NCBI GenBank assembly: GCA_951828385.1
Contig: OX639973.1
Coordinates: 2,595,200 to 2,659,199, forward strand
Length of the DNA: 64,000 nt
DNA from: an uncultured Poribacteria bacterium
Lineage (GTDB): Bacteria; Poribacteria; WGA-4E; WGA-3G
Reading direction: 5' to 3'
Of this stretch, positions 32,938 through 41,389 are shown in pieces; positions within the stretch are counted from its first letter, which is position 1; every line of letters begins with the position of its first letter. The notes beneath the pieces were generated by a model. That model saw nothing but the letters and a program-made list of their open reading frames with translations, had not been told where the DNA came from and ran no database searches. The translations under genes and the position numbers were made by a program.

Positions 32938-33663
32938 ATGTTGGTATCTGTAATCATTCCTGCGTTCAACGAAGAGCAAACAATCAGACAGGTCGTTGAG
33001 GCTGTGCAGTCAGTGCCGATCGAAAAACAGATTATTGTTGTCAACGACGGCTCTACCGATGGAACCGACAAGATACTTGAGGCGTTAAGAACGGTTTATG
33101 AACTAACCGTTGTACATTGCCAAGAGAATAGCGGTAAAGGTTTTGCGATTCGGAGTGGACTTCCATACGTAAAGGGAGAGGCAGTCGTTATTCAGGATGC
33201 TGATATGGAGTTGGTCCCAGCAGATCTGTCTGAGCTCTTAAAACCGCTTGAAAAGGAACATGTTCAAGTCGTTTACGGATCGAGGTTTCTCAATGGACGT
33301 GGCAATGCGAGTGTTCATAATTTCATAGCAAATCGGCTCCTCGCCACCTATACGAATCTCCTTTACGGGTGTCGAATCACCGATGAGTCTACGGGCTATA
33401 AAGCCTTTTCTACAGAATTGATAACGCGACTGAACTTGACATGCGAAGGCTTTGAATTCTGTCCGGAGGTTACAGCCAAAATCTTACGCGCGGGTTATCG
33501 CATTTATGAGGTACCAGTTTCCTATTTTCCGCGCACGAAGAAGGAAGGCAAGAAACTTCGGTTCTGGTCGGACGGGTTGTTTGCCGCATGGACGCTTTTA
33601 AAATATCGATTTATTTCAAAAACAGAACTTTTCAAAAACACGGCGCAAGATAAATTGCGTTAA
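32938..33663 (+). CDS. Family 2 glycosyltransferase, polyprenyl-phosphate-sugar synthase-like
   Basis: 241 residues. The GT-A fold appears as VSVIIPAFNEEQTIRQVVEA, IVVNDGSTDGTDKIL (nucleotide site) and VIQDADMELVPADL (metal-binding D-x-D, about 86-88). VVYGSRFLNGRGN and DESTGYKAFSTELI are common in the DPM1/DpgS-like subgroup, which moves a sugar from a nucleotide to a polyprenyl phosphate. No membrane tail is present. Such lipid-linked sugars are used by GT-C enzymes like the STT3-like proteins here, but the gene is not in either STT3 locus, so a link is speculation. It is followed 30 bp later by a secreted protein gene. Confidence 0.88.
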   Translation: MLVSVIIPAFNEEQTIRQVVEAVQSVPIEKQIIVVNDGSTDGTDKILEALRTVYELTVVHCQENSGKGFAIRSGLPYVKGEAVVIQDADMELVPADLSELLKPLEKEHVQVVYGSRFLNGRGNASVHNFIANRLLATYTNLLYGCRITDESTGYKAFSTELITRLNLTCEGFEFCPEVTAKILRAGYRIYEVPVSYFPRTKKEGKKLRFWSDGLFAAWTLLKYRFISKTELFKNTAQDKLR

Positions 33664-33694
33664 CAACTAACATTTGGAGGTTGAATTGTTAATC

Positions 33695-35314
33695 ATGTTT
33701 AAACAACTAACCTATTCCACGCTTATCCTCTTACTGGTGATTGGTGTCTCCTTTTCTGCGCTTGGACACGGTGAGAATCCCACCCTTTTAGAGGATGTCA
33801 ACAACGACGGCATAGTGGACATTCGAGACCTGGTGCTTGTCGCTGATGCATTTGGGCAGCCCGTGGATCGCACTGCTGAGCAAAATCCTGACGTGAATCG
33901 CGATGGGAGCGTCAATGTGTTGGACCTGGTTCGTGTGAGCAGCAGTCTCGGGCAAACAGTCCCGGATGAAAATTCCGCGTATCATGATATCCAGGAATAT
34001 ATCTTTGATAAGAGTTGTGCGAGCAGTACCTGTCACGCAGCCCCCGCGAACTCTCGCGGTTTGAGTCTGGCGTACGGGCTCTCTTATGATGCTTTAGTGG
34101 GTGTTGTGCCACAGAATCCCGCGGCCGCAGATGCTGGTATGAAGCTGGTGGACCCGGGTAACCCAGAGAACAGTTTTCTTTTGACCAAACTCATAGGGCC
34201 GGACCTCAATCAAGGCTCTCGAATGCCGTTCGGTGGTGGAATGATCCACCAAGGTAAAATAGATGCGATTCGGACATGGATTGAGGCAGGCGCGCCTGAG
34301 ACAGGGAAAGTTGCAGGTATTGGCGATCTTGGCGTCTTACGCGACCCGGATGAAGTCTTTGAGCCCCCCGCACGCCCACTGCCCGGGCAGGGCTACCAAA
34401 TCCATTTACCACCGTTCAAGATTGAGCCCGGCACTGAACGGGAAGTCTTCTACACCACGCAAATCGAAGATGAAAACGGCAATCCGGTAGAGGAAGACAT
34501 CTTTATTAGTAGAGTAGAGATCTTTTATCCCGCCGGCAGCCATCACTTTATCATATACAGACTCACGGAGGCTGGCCTCGAAAAAGGGCTCATGGAGGAA
34601 GGAGCAACCCCTGGGATTGGCGTTAATCCGGACCACGTTTTCCGTGTGCTTGATACAGACAAACCAGACCTACTCGGTCATGTCAGTATTGATAGGCTTT
34701 TCGTCGTCGGCACACAAACGGATGATGTCCTATATGAGTTCCCAGAAGGCGTAGGGTTACGGATGCCCGGCGACACGGTTTACGACCTCAATTCCCATTA
34801 CATCAACCTACTCGGTGATGAGACACTGATCGGCGAAACGTATGTTAACATCTACACGATTCCGGAGGAAGAGGTCCAGTACGAGGCGATTGAAATTTTC
34901 GTCAGCAATCGAGATATTAGAGTCCCGCCTGGCTTAACGCGCGTTTCCAAAGGGACGTGGTATATTGGCGGTGAAGATGGTGAACTGGATAAGCGCGAGC
35001 ACGACCCCGATGCAGTACTGAGTGTCTTCTTTCTGTCGTCTCACATGCATCGGCACGGAGAATTGTTTGAAATTTTTCACGGAACAACAGGCGATTTGCT
35101 GCACCGGAGTATCGCTTACGATGATGCCCCGATTACTCTGTTTGATCCGGTTGTGCGCTTAGATGCAAACGATACGATCACGTTCCAGTGTACCCATAAC
35201 AACTACGATACAAATCAACTCCTCGAATTCGGACTCACGTCTGAGGATGAGATGTGTATTATCTTCGGCTATTATTATATTCCAACTGAAAAGGCAGGCT
35301 CTATCATCAGATAG
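33695..35314 (+). CDS. Secreted dockerin-like / CxxxxCH / copper-monooxygenase-like protein
   Basis: 539 residues from MFKQLTYSTLILLLV (GGAGG 15 nt upstream). A signal peptide ends near SALG. Two dockerin-like repeats follow (DVNNDGIVDIRDLVLVAD, about 33-50; DVNRDGSVNVLDLVRVSS, about 67-84). Next comes a cytochrome-c-like segment with C-x4-CH (CASSTCH, about 109-115), and MPFGG, GKIDAIRTWIEAGAP as in secreted c-type cytochrome domains. The C-terminal 300 residues have SHHFIIYR, SSHMHRHGELFEI and THNNYD...MCIIFGYYYIP, a pattern of His pairs as in copper type II ascorbate-dependent monooxygenases. Haem binding by C-x4-CH is unusual and unproven. A terminator follows at 35336. Confidence 0.78.
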   Translation: MFKQLTYSTLILLLVIGVSFSALGHGENPTLLEDVNNDGIVDIRDLVLVADAFGQPVDRTAEQNPDVNRDGSVNVLDLVRVSSSLGQTVPDENSAYHDIQEYIFDKSCASSTCHAAPANSRGLSLAYGLSYDALVGVVPQNPAAADAGMKLVDPGNPENSFLLTKLIGPDLNQGSRMPFGGGMIHQGKIDAIRTWIEAGAPETGKVAGIGDLGVLRDPDEVFEPPARPLPGQGYQIHLPPFKIEPGTEREVFYTTQIEDENGNPVEEDIFISRVEIFYPAGSHHFIIYRLTEAGLEKGLMEEGATPGIGVNPDHVFRVLDTDKPDLLGHVSIDRLFVVGTQTDDVLYEFPEGVGLRMPGDTVYDLNSHYINLLGDETLIGETYVNIYTIPEEEVQYEAIEIFVSNRDIRVPPGLTRVSKGTWYIGGEDGELDKREHDPDAVLSVFFLSSHMHRHGELFEIFHGTTGDLLHRSIAYDDAPITLFDPVVRLDANDTITFQCTHNNYDTNQLLEFGLTSEDEMCIIFGYYYIPTEKAGSIIR

Positions 35315-35335
35315 CGTCTCTCTCGTAAACATTGG

Positions 35336-35366
35336 AAGGCGCGCTTCATAGGCGCGCTTTTCTCTT
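35336..35366 (+). terminator. Intrinsic terminator
   Basis: AAGGCGCGC (35336-35344), loop TTCATAG, GCGCGCTTTTCTCTT (35352-35366). It runs up to the next start codon. Confidence 0.8.
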
Positions 35367-35369
35367 AAT

Positions 35370-37250
35370 ATGGCTACGACTTCAAGAACAAAAGACAACT
35401 TCATGGCATCCTTAGCACACCGAATACTGGTATGTGATGGTGCTATCGGAACCGAACTCCGTAAACGGATACCGGCGTACCTGCAGTGCATTGATGCCTG
35501 CAATATTTCTACGGAACATGCCGAGAAAGTCACGGCTATCCATCGCGCTTACACCGACGCGGGTGCCGATGTTATTCAGACGAATACCTATCAGGCAAAT
35601 AGGGAAGCGTTGGCTGTCCACGGTTTAGCTGAACAGGTTAAAGAAATTAACACGATGGGTGTGGTACTGGCACGCGAAGCGGTGCCCGAGACAGGTTACA
35701 TAGCTGGGTCCCTCGGACAAATCCCGTTCCACAGTTTAGATGCCACAGTTCCGTCTACGAAAAAAATCCGACAACTCTTCAAGGAGCAGATGGACGCGCT
35801 TGTTGATGCGGGTGTCGATCTCCTCGTACTCGAAACGTTCGTTTCCGCCAAACAGGCAGAAGTCGCTACAAAACAGGCACTCACTTACGGTGTCCCTGTC
35901 ATTGTTGAAATTAGCGGCGTTTCAGGTGGAACTGTCGGTGCCGGATTAGACGTGCGTGTCTTTGCGCAGGAACTCGAACAACTCGGGGCACACGCGGTCG
36001 GTATCAATTGCAGGGGCCCCCACGATCTCGTTGAAGCGATGGAACTCCTTGCCCCTGTCATCAAAGTACCGATTGTAGTTCAACCGAACGCTGGCAATCC
36101 GAGAGTCGAGCAAGGCGAAGTGGCGGTCTCCTACACAGTGGAAGCTGAGGTTTTCAGCGACTACGTCGGAAAACTCGTTGAACTTGGCGCGAACATGATT
36201 GGCGGCTGTTGTGGAACGACACCGGCATATACAGCGAAAATCCGGCAGGCGACCGCAGGACGTGCCCCCATAAAACGGGAGTCGCGCATCTTCGTTCTTC
36301 CCAAAATCAGGTCAGTAGGGCCGAGGTCACCTCGCCTGTACGATAACCCCGTGCAGCAAGTGTTTGAAACGCGCCAACGCATTATCAGCGTAGAGATGCG
36401 CGCCAACACATTTCCACAATTGCGGGCGATGTTGAAGGAAGCAAAGGGGCTCGCCGCAATCGGCGTAGACCTGTTTGATGTGACCGACAATTCCGGGGCG
36501 GCGGTGAACATCGGGGCGGTGGGTACAGCGTATCGACTCCAGCAGGCAACACAGATTCCGACGCTCATCCATTGGACAACCCGATCGCGGAACCTCATCA
36601 GTATGCAATCGCATCTCTTAGAAGCGGAAGCGTTGGGCATCCGAGGCATCGTCGCCCTATCCGGCGACCATCCGAAAGCCGGTCCCTATGAGACAGCAAG
36701 CCTTGTGCCAGATGTCCGTGGCGCGGTTCAATTGATGAAACTCATCGCTCGCTTAAATCAAGGTGAGCTCGCTGACGGCTCATCCATCGGTGAACCGTGT
36801 GGATTCTACTACGGTGGGGGTTTCACGATCGCCGAGAATCTCCAACCGCATGTCAAACATCTCGCAAATAAGGTGGCGCAAGGTGCTAATTTTGCCTATA
36901 CACAGCCGGTCTGGACTTACGAGGACATTGTGCACACTCAGCAGGCGACGGAACATCTCGGTATAAAGCTGCTTTACGGCATATTACCGCTCACAAGTTT
37001 CCGCAGTGCTTCCTACCTCCGTGACAATTTGGGGCTTTACATTCCGCAGTTTATCGTTGACAAATTCCGGGACCTCGGAGATACCGCTGGACAGGACCTC
37101 GGTATGCGGTTATGCTTGGAATTAGTACGAGACATCCGCAATCAAGACGCATGTGAGATTGATGGCATCTACCTTATCCCGCCTGCGCGTATGAATTGGA
37201 AAAACAGGGCACGCGTCATCTCAGAAATCGTTAAAACTTACCGTGAGTAG
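35370..37250 (+). CDS. Bifunctional homocysteine S-methyltransferase / 5,10-methylenetetrahydrofolate reductase
   Basis: 626 residues, the length of YitJ-like fusions. The N-terminal half is a homocysteine methyltransferase: VCDGAIGTELRKR, QTNTYQANREAL, GINCRGP (first zinc Cys) and MIGGCCGTTPAY (paired zinc Cys, about 273-275). The C-terminal 300 residues are a MetF-like barrel: SVEMRANTFPQ, FDVTDNSGAAVNIG, HWTTRSRNLISMQSHLLEAEALG, GIRGIVALSGDHP and ANFAYTQPVWTYEDI. The first domain makes methionine from homocysteine with a methyl donor and the second reduces methylene-THF with FAD. The start ATG 35370 is only a few bases after the previous terminator; ATG 35403 is an alternative. Upstream promoter not evident. 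Confidence 0.93.
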   Translation: MATTSRTKDNFMASLAHRILVCDGAIGTELRKRIPAYLQCIDACNISTEHAEKVTAIHRAYTDAGADVIQTNTYQANREALAVHGLAEQVKEINTMGVVLAREAVPETGYIAGSLGQIPFHSLDATVPSTKKIRQLFKEQMDALVDAGVDLLVLETFVSAKQAEVATKQALTYGVPVIVEISGVSGGTVGAGLDVRVFAQELEQLGAHAVGINCRGPHDLVEAMELLAPVIKVPIVVQPNAGNPRVEQGEVAVSYTVEAEVFSDYVGKLVELGANMIGGCCGTTPAYTAKIRQATAGRAPIKRESRIFVLPKIRSVGPRSPRLYDNPVQQVFETRQRIISVEMRANTFPQLRAMLKEAKGLAAIGVDLFDVTDNSGAAVNIGAVGTAYRLQQATQIPTLIHWTTRSRNLISMQSHLLEAEALGIRGIVALSGDHPKAGPYETASLVPDVRGAVQLMKLIARLNQGELADGSSIGEPCGFYYGGGFTIAENLQPHVKHLANKVAQGANFAYTQPVWTYEDIVHTQQATEHLGIKLLYGILPLTSFRSASYLRDNLGLYIPQFIVDKFRDLGDTAGQDLGMRLCLELVRDIRNQDACEIDGIYLIPPARMNWKNRARVISEIVKTYRE

Positions 37251-37395
37251 TTATAAGTTATAAGTTATAAGTCTGGTTTTTGATGTTTGATCATCTCTCT
37301 GTAACCGTCGTTACCCAATTGATACACCAACGTTTACCAAGAAATATAAAATCCCAGAAAACCTCTTAACTGACAACTGATAACTGACAACTATT
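37251..37395. repeat. Dispersed inverted-repeat element, copy 2
   Basis: AGTTATAAGTTATAAGTTATAAGT on the left (37249-37272) and CCTCTTAACTGACAACTG-ATAACTGACAACTATTAA on the right. Same plan as 14752-14904, including CCTCTTAAC before the right side and the ACTATTAA end next to the start of a gene. Confidence 0.65.
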
Positions 37396-37399
37396 AATA

Positions 37400-39340
37400 A
37401 TGCATGAACAAAAAACTTTGATCTCATCAGCACGCGTTACTGGACGTTCGCTTCTTTTAGGCGTTTTATTCATCCCGATCAATGTCTATTGGATGACAAT
37501 TGTTGAGGTAAAGTACTACTCGCTTGACGGTTCATGCCTACCGCTTTTTATCCAACCCGTTTTCATTATGTTTGTCTGTGTCCTTGCCAATTGTGTGCTG
37601 AAACGCTATTCAAGTAGGGGTTGGGTAACCCAACCCCTACAGCAAGGGGAGTTGCTGACTATCTACATTATGGTGGCGATCTCCTGCACTTTTGCGGGGC
37701 ACGACACGATGCAGAACATGTTCGGCAGCATCGCCCATCCTTTCCGGTTCGCAACCGAGGAGAACGAGTGGCAGGCACTTTTCTTTCGGTATCTACCCTC
37801 ATGGCTCACGGTCTCCGACGCGCAGAGTTTGCAAGGCTTTTACGAAGGAGAATCGACCTTCTATACCCGGCATAATTTTTCGGTGTGGACAAAGCCGTTG
37901 CTGTTCTGGGGACTCTTTTTCCTCATTATGATGTTCATGATGCTCTGCATCAACACACTCGTCCGGAGACGGTGGGCAGAGCAGGAGAAATTAGCGTATC
38001 CGATCATCCAACTCCCGCTCCGACTCTCAGAAGACGGCGGGATCCTGCTCCTGAAGAATCGAATGATGTGGATGGGATTCAGTATCGCCGTCGTTATTGG
38101 TGTAATTAACGGCGTTCACTACCTCTTCCCACAGTTTCCAGAGATTCCTTATATCAAACGGACAGCCGTGTTTCAGAATATCTTCACTGAACGTCCGTGG
38201 AGTGCTATCCGTGGGACGCGGATCTCCGTCTACCCGTTTGCTGTTGGGTTAGCCTTTTTCCTACCGTTGGATCTCTCCTTTTCGTGCTGGTTTTTCTTTG
38301 TTGTCCGTTTAGCGGAGTTCGTCATCGCTGCGGCACTCGGCACCCGTTATTTTCCTGCGTTGAATGAGCAGGCGTACGGTGCCTGGATCGCGCTCTTCCT
38401 GCTTGCTGTCTGGGTCACACGGCGACATCTCAGTGAAGTGCTGAAAAAGGTGTTTGGGTTCAAATCGCGTCTCGATGATTCCAATGAACCGATGCCGTAT
38501 CGGGCTGCCTTCTTAGGTATTTTGGGATCAATCATCGCGCTCGGTGTCTTTTCCTCTATGGCAGGAATGACGTTATGGGTTGCAGGCATCTTCTTTGGTG
38601 TCTACTTCCTGCTCTCCTTTGCGATCACGCGGGTCCGAGCGGAACTCGGCACGCCCCACGAAATTTACTACGTCAACCCACACGACATGCTGGCGACGGT
38701 CGGTGGCACTCGACGGTTTGACACGAGCAGCCTCACGATTATGTCGTTGTTCTACTGGTTCAATCGCGGTTACCGCAATCACCCGATGCCGAACCAGATT
38801 GAGGCGTTTAAACTCGCAGAATCAACGGGGATGGGCAACCGGCGTTTATGGGTCGCGATGCTGATCGCGATTGTCATCGGCATTCTGGCGACCTTTTGGG
38901 CGAATCTCGACATCACCTTCCGAAACGGCGCGATCGCGAAAGCCGGTGGTTTCAAAGGATGGGTCGGCAGAGAGTCGTTCGGTCGGCTCCAACGGTGGTT
39001 ACATAATCCAACCGAACCGAATATGGTTGGCATCGGATTTATGGGCATCGGTGCGCTTCTGACGTTTGTGATGATGTATATGCGGATGCATTTCCTGTGG
39101 TGGCCCTTTCACCCAGCGGGTTACGCACTCGCAATCAGTTTTGCGATGGACTATTTCTGGTTCGCCTTTTTCGTGGCGTGGTTTCTGAAGTTAATGATTC
39201 TACGGCACGGCGGTTTGCGGCTGCACCGCAAAGTCGCACCCCTCTTTTTAGGATTAATCTTAGGCGATTACGTCATCGGCAGCACCTGGGCAATCATAGG
39301 TCCCCTATCTGGCTTGCGCACCTACAAGATTTTCATTTAA
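37400..39340 (+). CDS. DUF6785/DUF6784-type polytopic membrane protein
   Basis: 646 residues with about 14 hydrophobic segments. FIPINVYWMTIVEVKYYSLD near the start and RAELGTPHEIYYVNPHDML in the later part are typical of a large, uncharacterised family of Planctomycete and Poribacteria membrane proteins distantly like oligopeptide transporters. WAEQEKLAYPIIQLPL is a conserved central block. A substrate cannot be given. The gene contains a perfect palindrome read in frame (37614-37640, SRGWVTQPL). The window's last gene is a paralogue. The AIR-synthase-like gene starts 8 bp downstream. Confidence 0.8.
   Translation: MHEQKTLISSARVTGRSLLLGVLFIPINVYWMTIVEVKYYSLDGSCLPLFIQPVFIMFVCVLANCVLKRYSSRGWVTQPLQQGELLTIYIMVAISCTFAGHDTMQNMFGSIAHPFRFATEENEWQALFFRYLPSWLTVSDAQSLQGFYEGESTFYTRHNFSVWTKPLLFWGLFFLIMMFMMLCINTLVRRRWAEQEKLAYPIIQLPLRLSEDGGILLLKNRMMWMGFSIAVVIGVINGVHYLFPQFPEIPYIKRTAVFQNIFTERPWSAIRGTRISVYPFAVGLAFFLPLDLSFSCWFFFVVRLAEFVIAAALGTRYFPALNEQAYGAWIALFLLAVWVTRRHLSEVLKKVFGFKSRLDDSNEPMPYRAAFLGILGSIIALGVFSSMAGMTLWVAGIFFGVYFLLSFAITRVRAELGTPHEIYYVNPHDMLATVGGTRRFDTSSLTIMSLFYWFNRGYRNHPMPNQIEAFKLAESTGMGNRRLWVAMLIAIVIGILATFWANLDITFRNGAIAKAGGFKGWVGRESFGRLQRWLHNPTEPNMVGIGFMGIGALLTFVMMYMRMHFLWWPFHPAGYALAISFAMDYFWFAFFVAWFLKLMILRHGGLRLHRKVAPLFLGLILGDYVIGSTWAIIGPLSGLRTYKIFI
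37614..37640. repeat. Perfect 27-bp palindrome inside the DUF6785 gene
   Basis: GTAGGGGTTGGGT, one A, ACCCAACCCCTAC. 13-bp arms are exact. It encodes SRGWVTQPL between two membrane segments and leaves the frame open. Confidence 0.85.
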
Positions 39341-39348
39341 TCAAAGAC

Positions 39349-40380
39349 ATGAATCTACCCGTCGGGAAGCTGAAACACGACTTTTTAAAAGAACTTCTGC
39401 CCACGTCCAATAGCAGCACAGGTGTGATTGTCGGTCCACAGCTCGGTGAAGATGCTGCTGTCATTGAATTGGGAGACAACTATCTCGTTGCGACGAGCGA
39501 TCCGATTACCTTTGCGACTGAAGATATTGGATGGTATGTGGTATGCGTCAATAGCAATGATATTGCAGCGATGGGGGCTGTACCGAAATGGTTATTGGTG
39601 ACCCTGTTGTTACCCGAAGATGCGACAACACCAGCAACGGTTCGCGACATCATGGCGCAAATCATACAAGCATGTGCAGCGTTTGACATCGCATTGTGTG
39701 GTGGGCATACCGAAGTTACACCCACTGTAACACAACCCGTTGTTATAGGACAGATGATGGGGGTTACGCATAAAAATGCCTTGTTCACTTCAGCGGATGC
39801 TCGTGTAGGAGATGCATTAATTCTTACAAAGGGACTCGGTATTGAAGCGACCGCAATCATCGCGCGCGAGCGTGAAGAACAGTTGCGTGAAAAGTACGAT
39901 GCCGTATTCTTAGAGCAGGCGAGGAACTATCTCATGGATCCGGGGATTTCTGTGCTAAAGGACGCACAAATTGCCATTGCCACGGGCGGTGTACACGCTA
40001 TGCACGATGTCACAGAGGGCGGTGTCTCTACTGCTGTGTATGAGTTGGCAACCGCAGCCGAGTTAGGGGTCGTCGTCTATTCGGATAAACTTTTAGGGTC
40101 GCCAATATTGTATGGAGACACAACACGGACATTGTGTGATATGTTTGGACTTAATCCGCTCGGTGTCATTTCATCGGGTGCCATGTTGATAGCATCGGAA
40201 CCTGAAAAAAGCGACGCAATTTGTCAGGCGCTTGGCAAAGCCGGTATCAACGCGGACATCATCGGAAAATTTTTGCCACCTGCACACGGATTGTGGTTGG
40301 AAGATGCCACCCGTACACGACAACCGCTACCTGTTTTTGAAACGGACGAAATCGCTAAACTTTTTAGTAGCAGCCCCTAA
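39349..40380 (+). CDS. AIR-synthase-related (HypE/ThiL superfamily) protein
   Basis: 343 residues from ATG 39349, 8 bp after the DUF6785 stop. An in-frame ATG at 39097 would lie inside that gene. ATP-binding features of the PurM/HypE/ThiL group: GPQLGEDAAVIELGDNYLVA, TSDPITFATEDIGWYVV, VNSNDIAAMGAVPKWLLVTL and LCGGHTEVTPTVTQPVV. The second half has MHDVTEGGVSTAVYELA and NPLGVISSGAMLIA, as in HypE, but the HypE C-terminal P-R-I-C motif carrying the modified Cys is absent (the end is LFSSSP). It therefore is not a standard hydrogenase maturase; ATP-dependent dehydration or phosphorylation of an unknown compound is likely. Confidence 0.85.
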   Translation: MNLPVGKLKHDFLKELLPTSNSSTGVIVGPQLGEDAAVIELGDNYLVATSDPITFATEDIGWYVVCVNSNDIAAMGAVPKWLLVTLLLPEDATTPATVRDIMAQIIQACAAFDIALCGGHTEVTPTVTQPVVIGQMMGVTHKNALFTSADARVGDALILTKGLGIEATAIIAREREEQLREKYDAVFLEQARNYLMDPGISVLKDAQIAIATGGVHAMHDVTEGGVSTAVYELATAAELGVVVYSDKLLGSPILYGDTTRTLCDMFGLNPLGVISSGAMLIASEPEKSDAICQALGKAGINADIIGKFLPPAHGLWLEDATRTRQPLPVFETDEIAKLFSSSP

Positions 40381-40422
40381 AAACCGAAAACCAAACGTCC
40401 CTGATTACGCTGTGAGATTCGA

Positions 40423-40452
40423 TTGACATCTGCTCGTTTTGCATGTTATCAT
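40423..40452 (+). promoter_or_regulatory. Promoter of the TPR-Doc pair
   Basis: TTGACA (40423-40428), 18-nt spacer, TATCAT (40447-40452). Confidence 0.6.
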
Positions 40453-40484
40453 TACCCTCAAGTAAATCGCATTGTGGAGGAAAA

Positions 40485-40790
40485 ATGATGCAGGAACTGA
40501 ATCAAGAATGCGCTGAGACGTATTACAATCTCGGATTGGCTCACAGCAAAAAAGGTGAGGTTGAGCTTGCTATTAAAAACTACACCAAAGCGATAGAACT
40601 CAAACCCGATTATGCTGATGCCTATTACAGACGCAGCAAGGCTTGGTTACGCCTCGGAGAAACGGAAAAAGCAAAGTCTGACATGGCAGCTGCCAGCAGT
40701 ATCGGGATAAACAGTACCACAGCCTCAAAGGAAATATTACGAAATTACGATCGCGCATGGAAAACTCTCGGCAACATCTCAGATATTTGA
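40485..40790 (+). CDS. Small TPR protein
   Basis: 101 residues from ATG 40485, 4 nt after GGAGG (ATG 40488 is equally close). It has two tetratricopeptide units: CAETYYNLGLAHSKKGEVEL and AIKNYTKAIELKPDYADAYY with RRSKAWLRLGETEKAKSDMA. TPRs bind other proteins. The 3' end overlaps the Doc-like gene by 34 bp in a different frame, so the two are very likely co-translated and may act together. Doc proteins usually follow a Phd-type antitoxin; here this position is held by a TPR protein with no DNA-binding motif seen. An antitoxin role is inference from arrangement only. Confidence 0.75.
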   Translation: MMQELNQECAETYYNLGLAHSKKGEVELAIKNYTKAIELKPDYADAYYRRSKAWLRLGETEKAKSDMAAASSIGINSTTASKEILRNYDRAWKTLGNISDI

Positions 40791-41149
40791 CAATTGCGGA
40801 AATTCTGGAGGTTGCCGAAGGACATGTCGGCAACTATCAATTGTTGAATGAAAATCAACTACGCTATCTGGTTGAGGCAGTTAGTGGAAAATTCGGTGAT
40901 ACCGAACTGTACCCAACTTTGCCCCAAAAAGCCGCTGTATATGCGCATCACATTATCACAGGGCATATATTTTTCGATGGAAATAAGCGTATCGGTCTAC
41001 ATTGTGCAATCTTGTTTTTAGAATTTAATGGTTGCACCCTATCTCTCAACATTGATGATTCGATTATCGAACTCGGTTTTAAGGTTGCGGATGGCACCAT
41101 AACGGATATTGCAATGATTGCTGACCACATACAATCATGGATATTGTAA
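40757..41149 (+). CDS. Doc-like Fic-domain protein (death-on-curing family)
   Basis: 130 residues, usual Doc length. The Fic core motif is H70-IFFDGNKR (H-x-F-x-D-G-N-K-R), matching Doc and not the AMP-transferring HPFxxGNGR form; Doc phosphorylates EF-Tu with this motif. RYLTIAEILEVAEGH and LEAVSGKFGDTELYPTL-type early helices (LVEAVSGKFGDTELYPTLPQ) with a following KAAVYAHHIITGH are also as in Doc. The start ATG 40757 lies within the TPR gene. No Phd homologue is present, so the partner is uncertain. Toxicity is predicted from the family only. Confidence 0.87.
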   Translation: MENSRQHLRYLTIAEILEVAEGHVGNYQLLNENQLRYLVEAVSGKFGDTELYPTLPQKAAVYAHHIITGHIFFDGNKRIGLHCAILFLEFNGCTLSLNIDDSIIELGFKVADGTITDIAMIADHIQSWIL

Positions 41150-41389
41150 CAAACGAATACTAACAAGTCAGTAGCACCGTAACCCCAATCTATCCTTCCA
41201 AATACGACCTGTAAGAACGATTTCCCGGTCGAGGCCTCCTTCCGAAACCACCAAAAAACTGAAAACGAAACAACGCTAATCTTCCAAAAATTGACTTGAC
41301 AAAACCTCTCTAAAATGATAAACTTACTTCAAACAAGGGCATCCACAAACAACACCCTTAGTTCTTAAAGATAAAGAAAGGATAGCAAT
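41150..41389. other. Intergenic region with promoter
   Basis: No gene is seen in these 240 bp apart from the promoter at 41296-41324 and A/T-rich leader to the GGAT-preceded start at 41390. Confidence 0.5.
41296..41324 (+). promoter_or_regulatory. Sigma-70-type promoter for the cupin gene
   Basis: TTGACA (41296-41301), 17-nt spacer, TAAACT (41319-41324). Confidence 0.75.
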
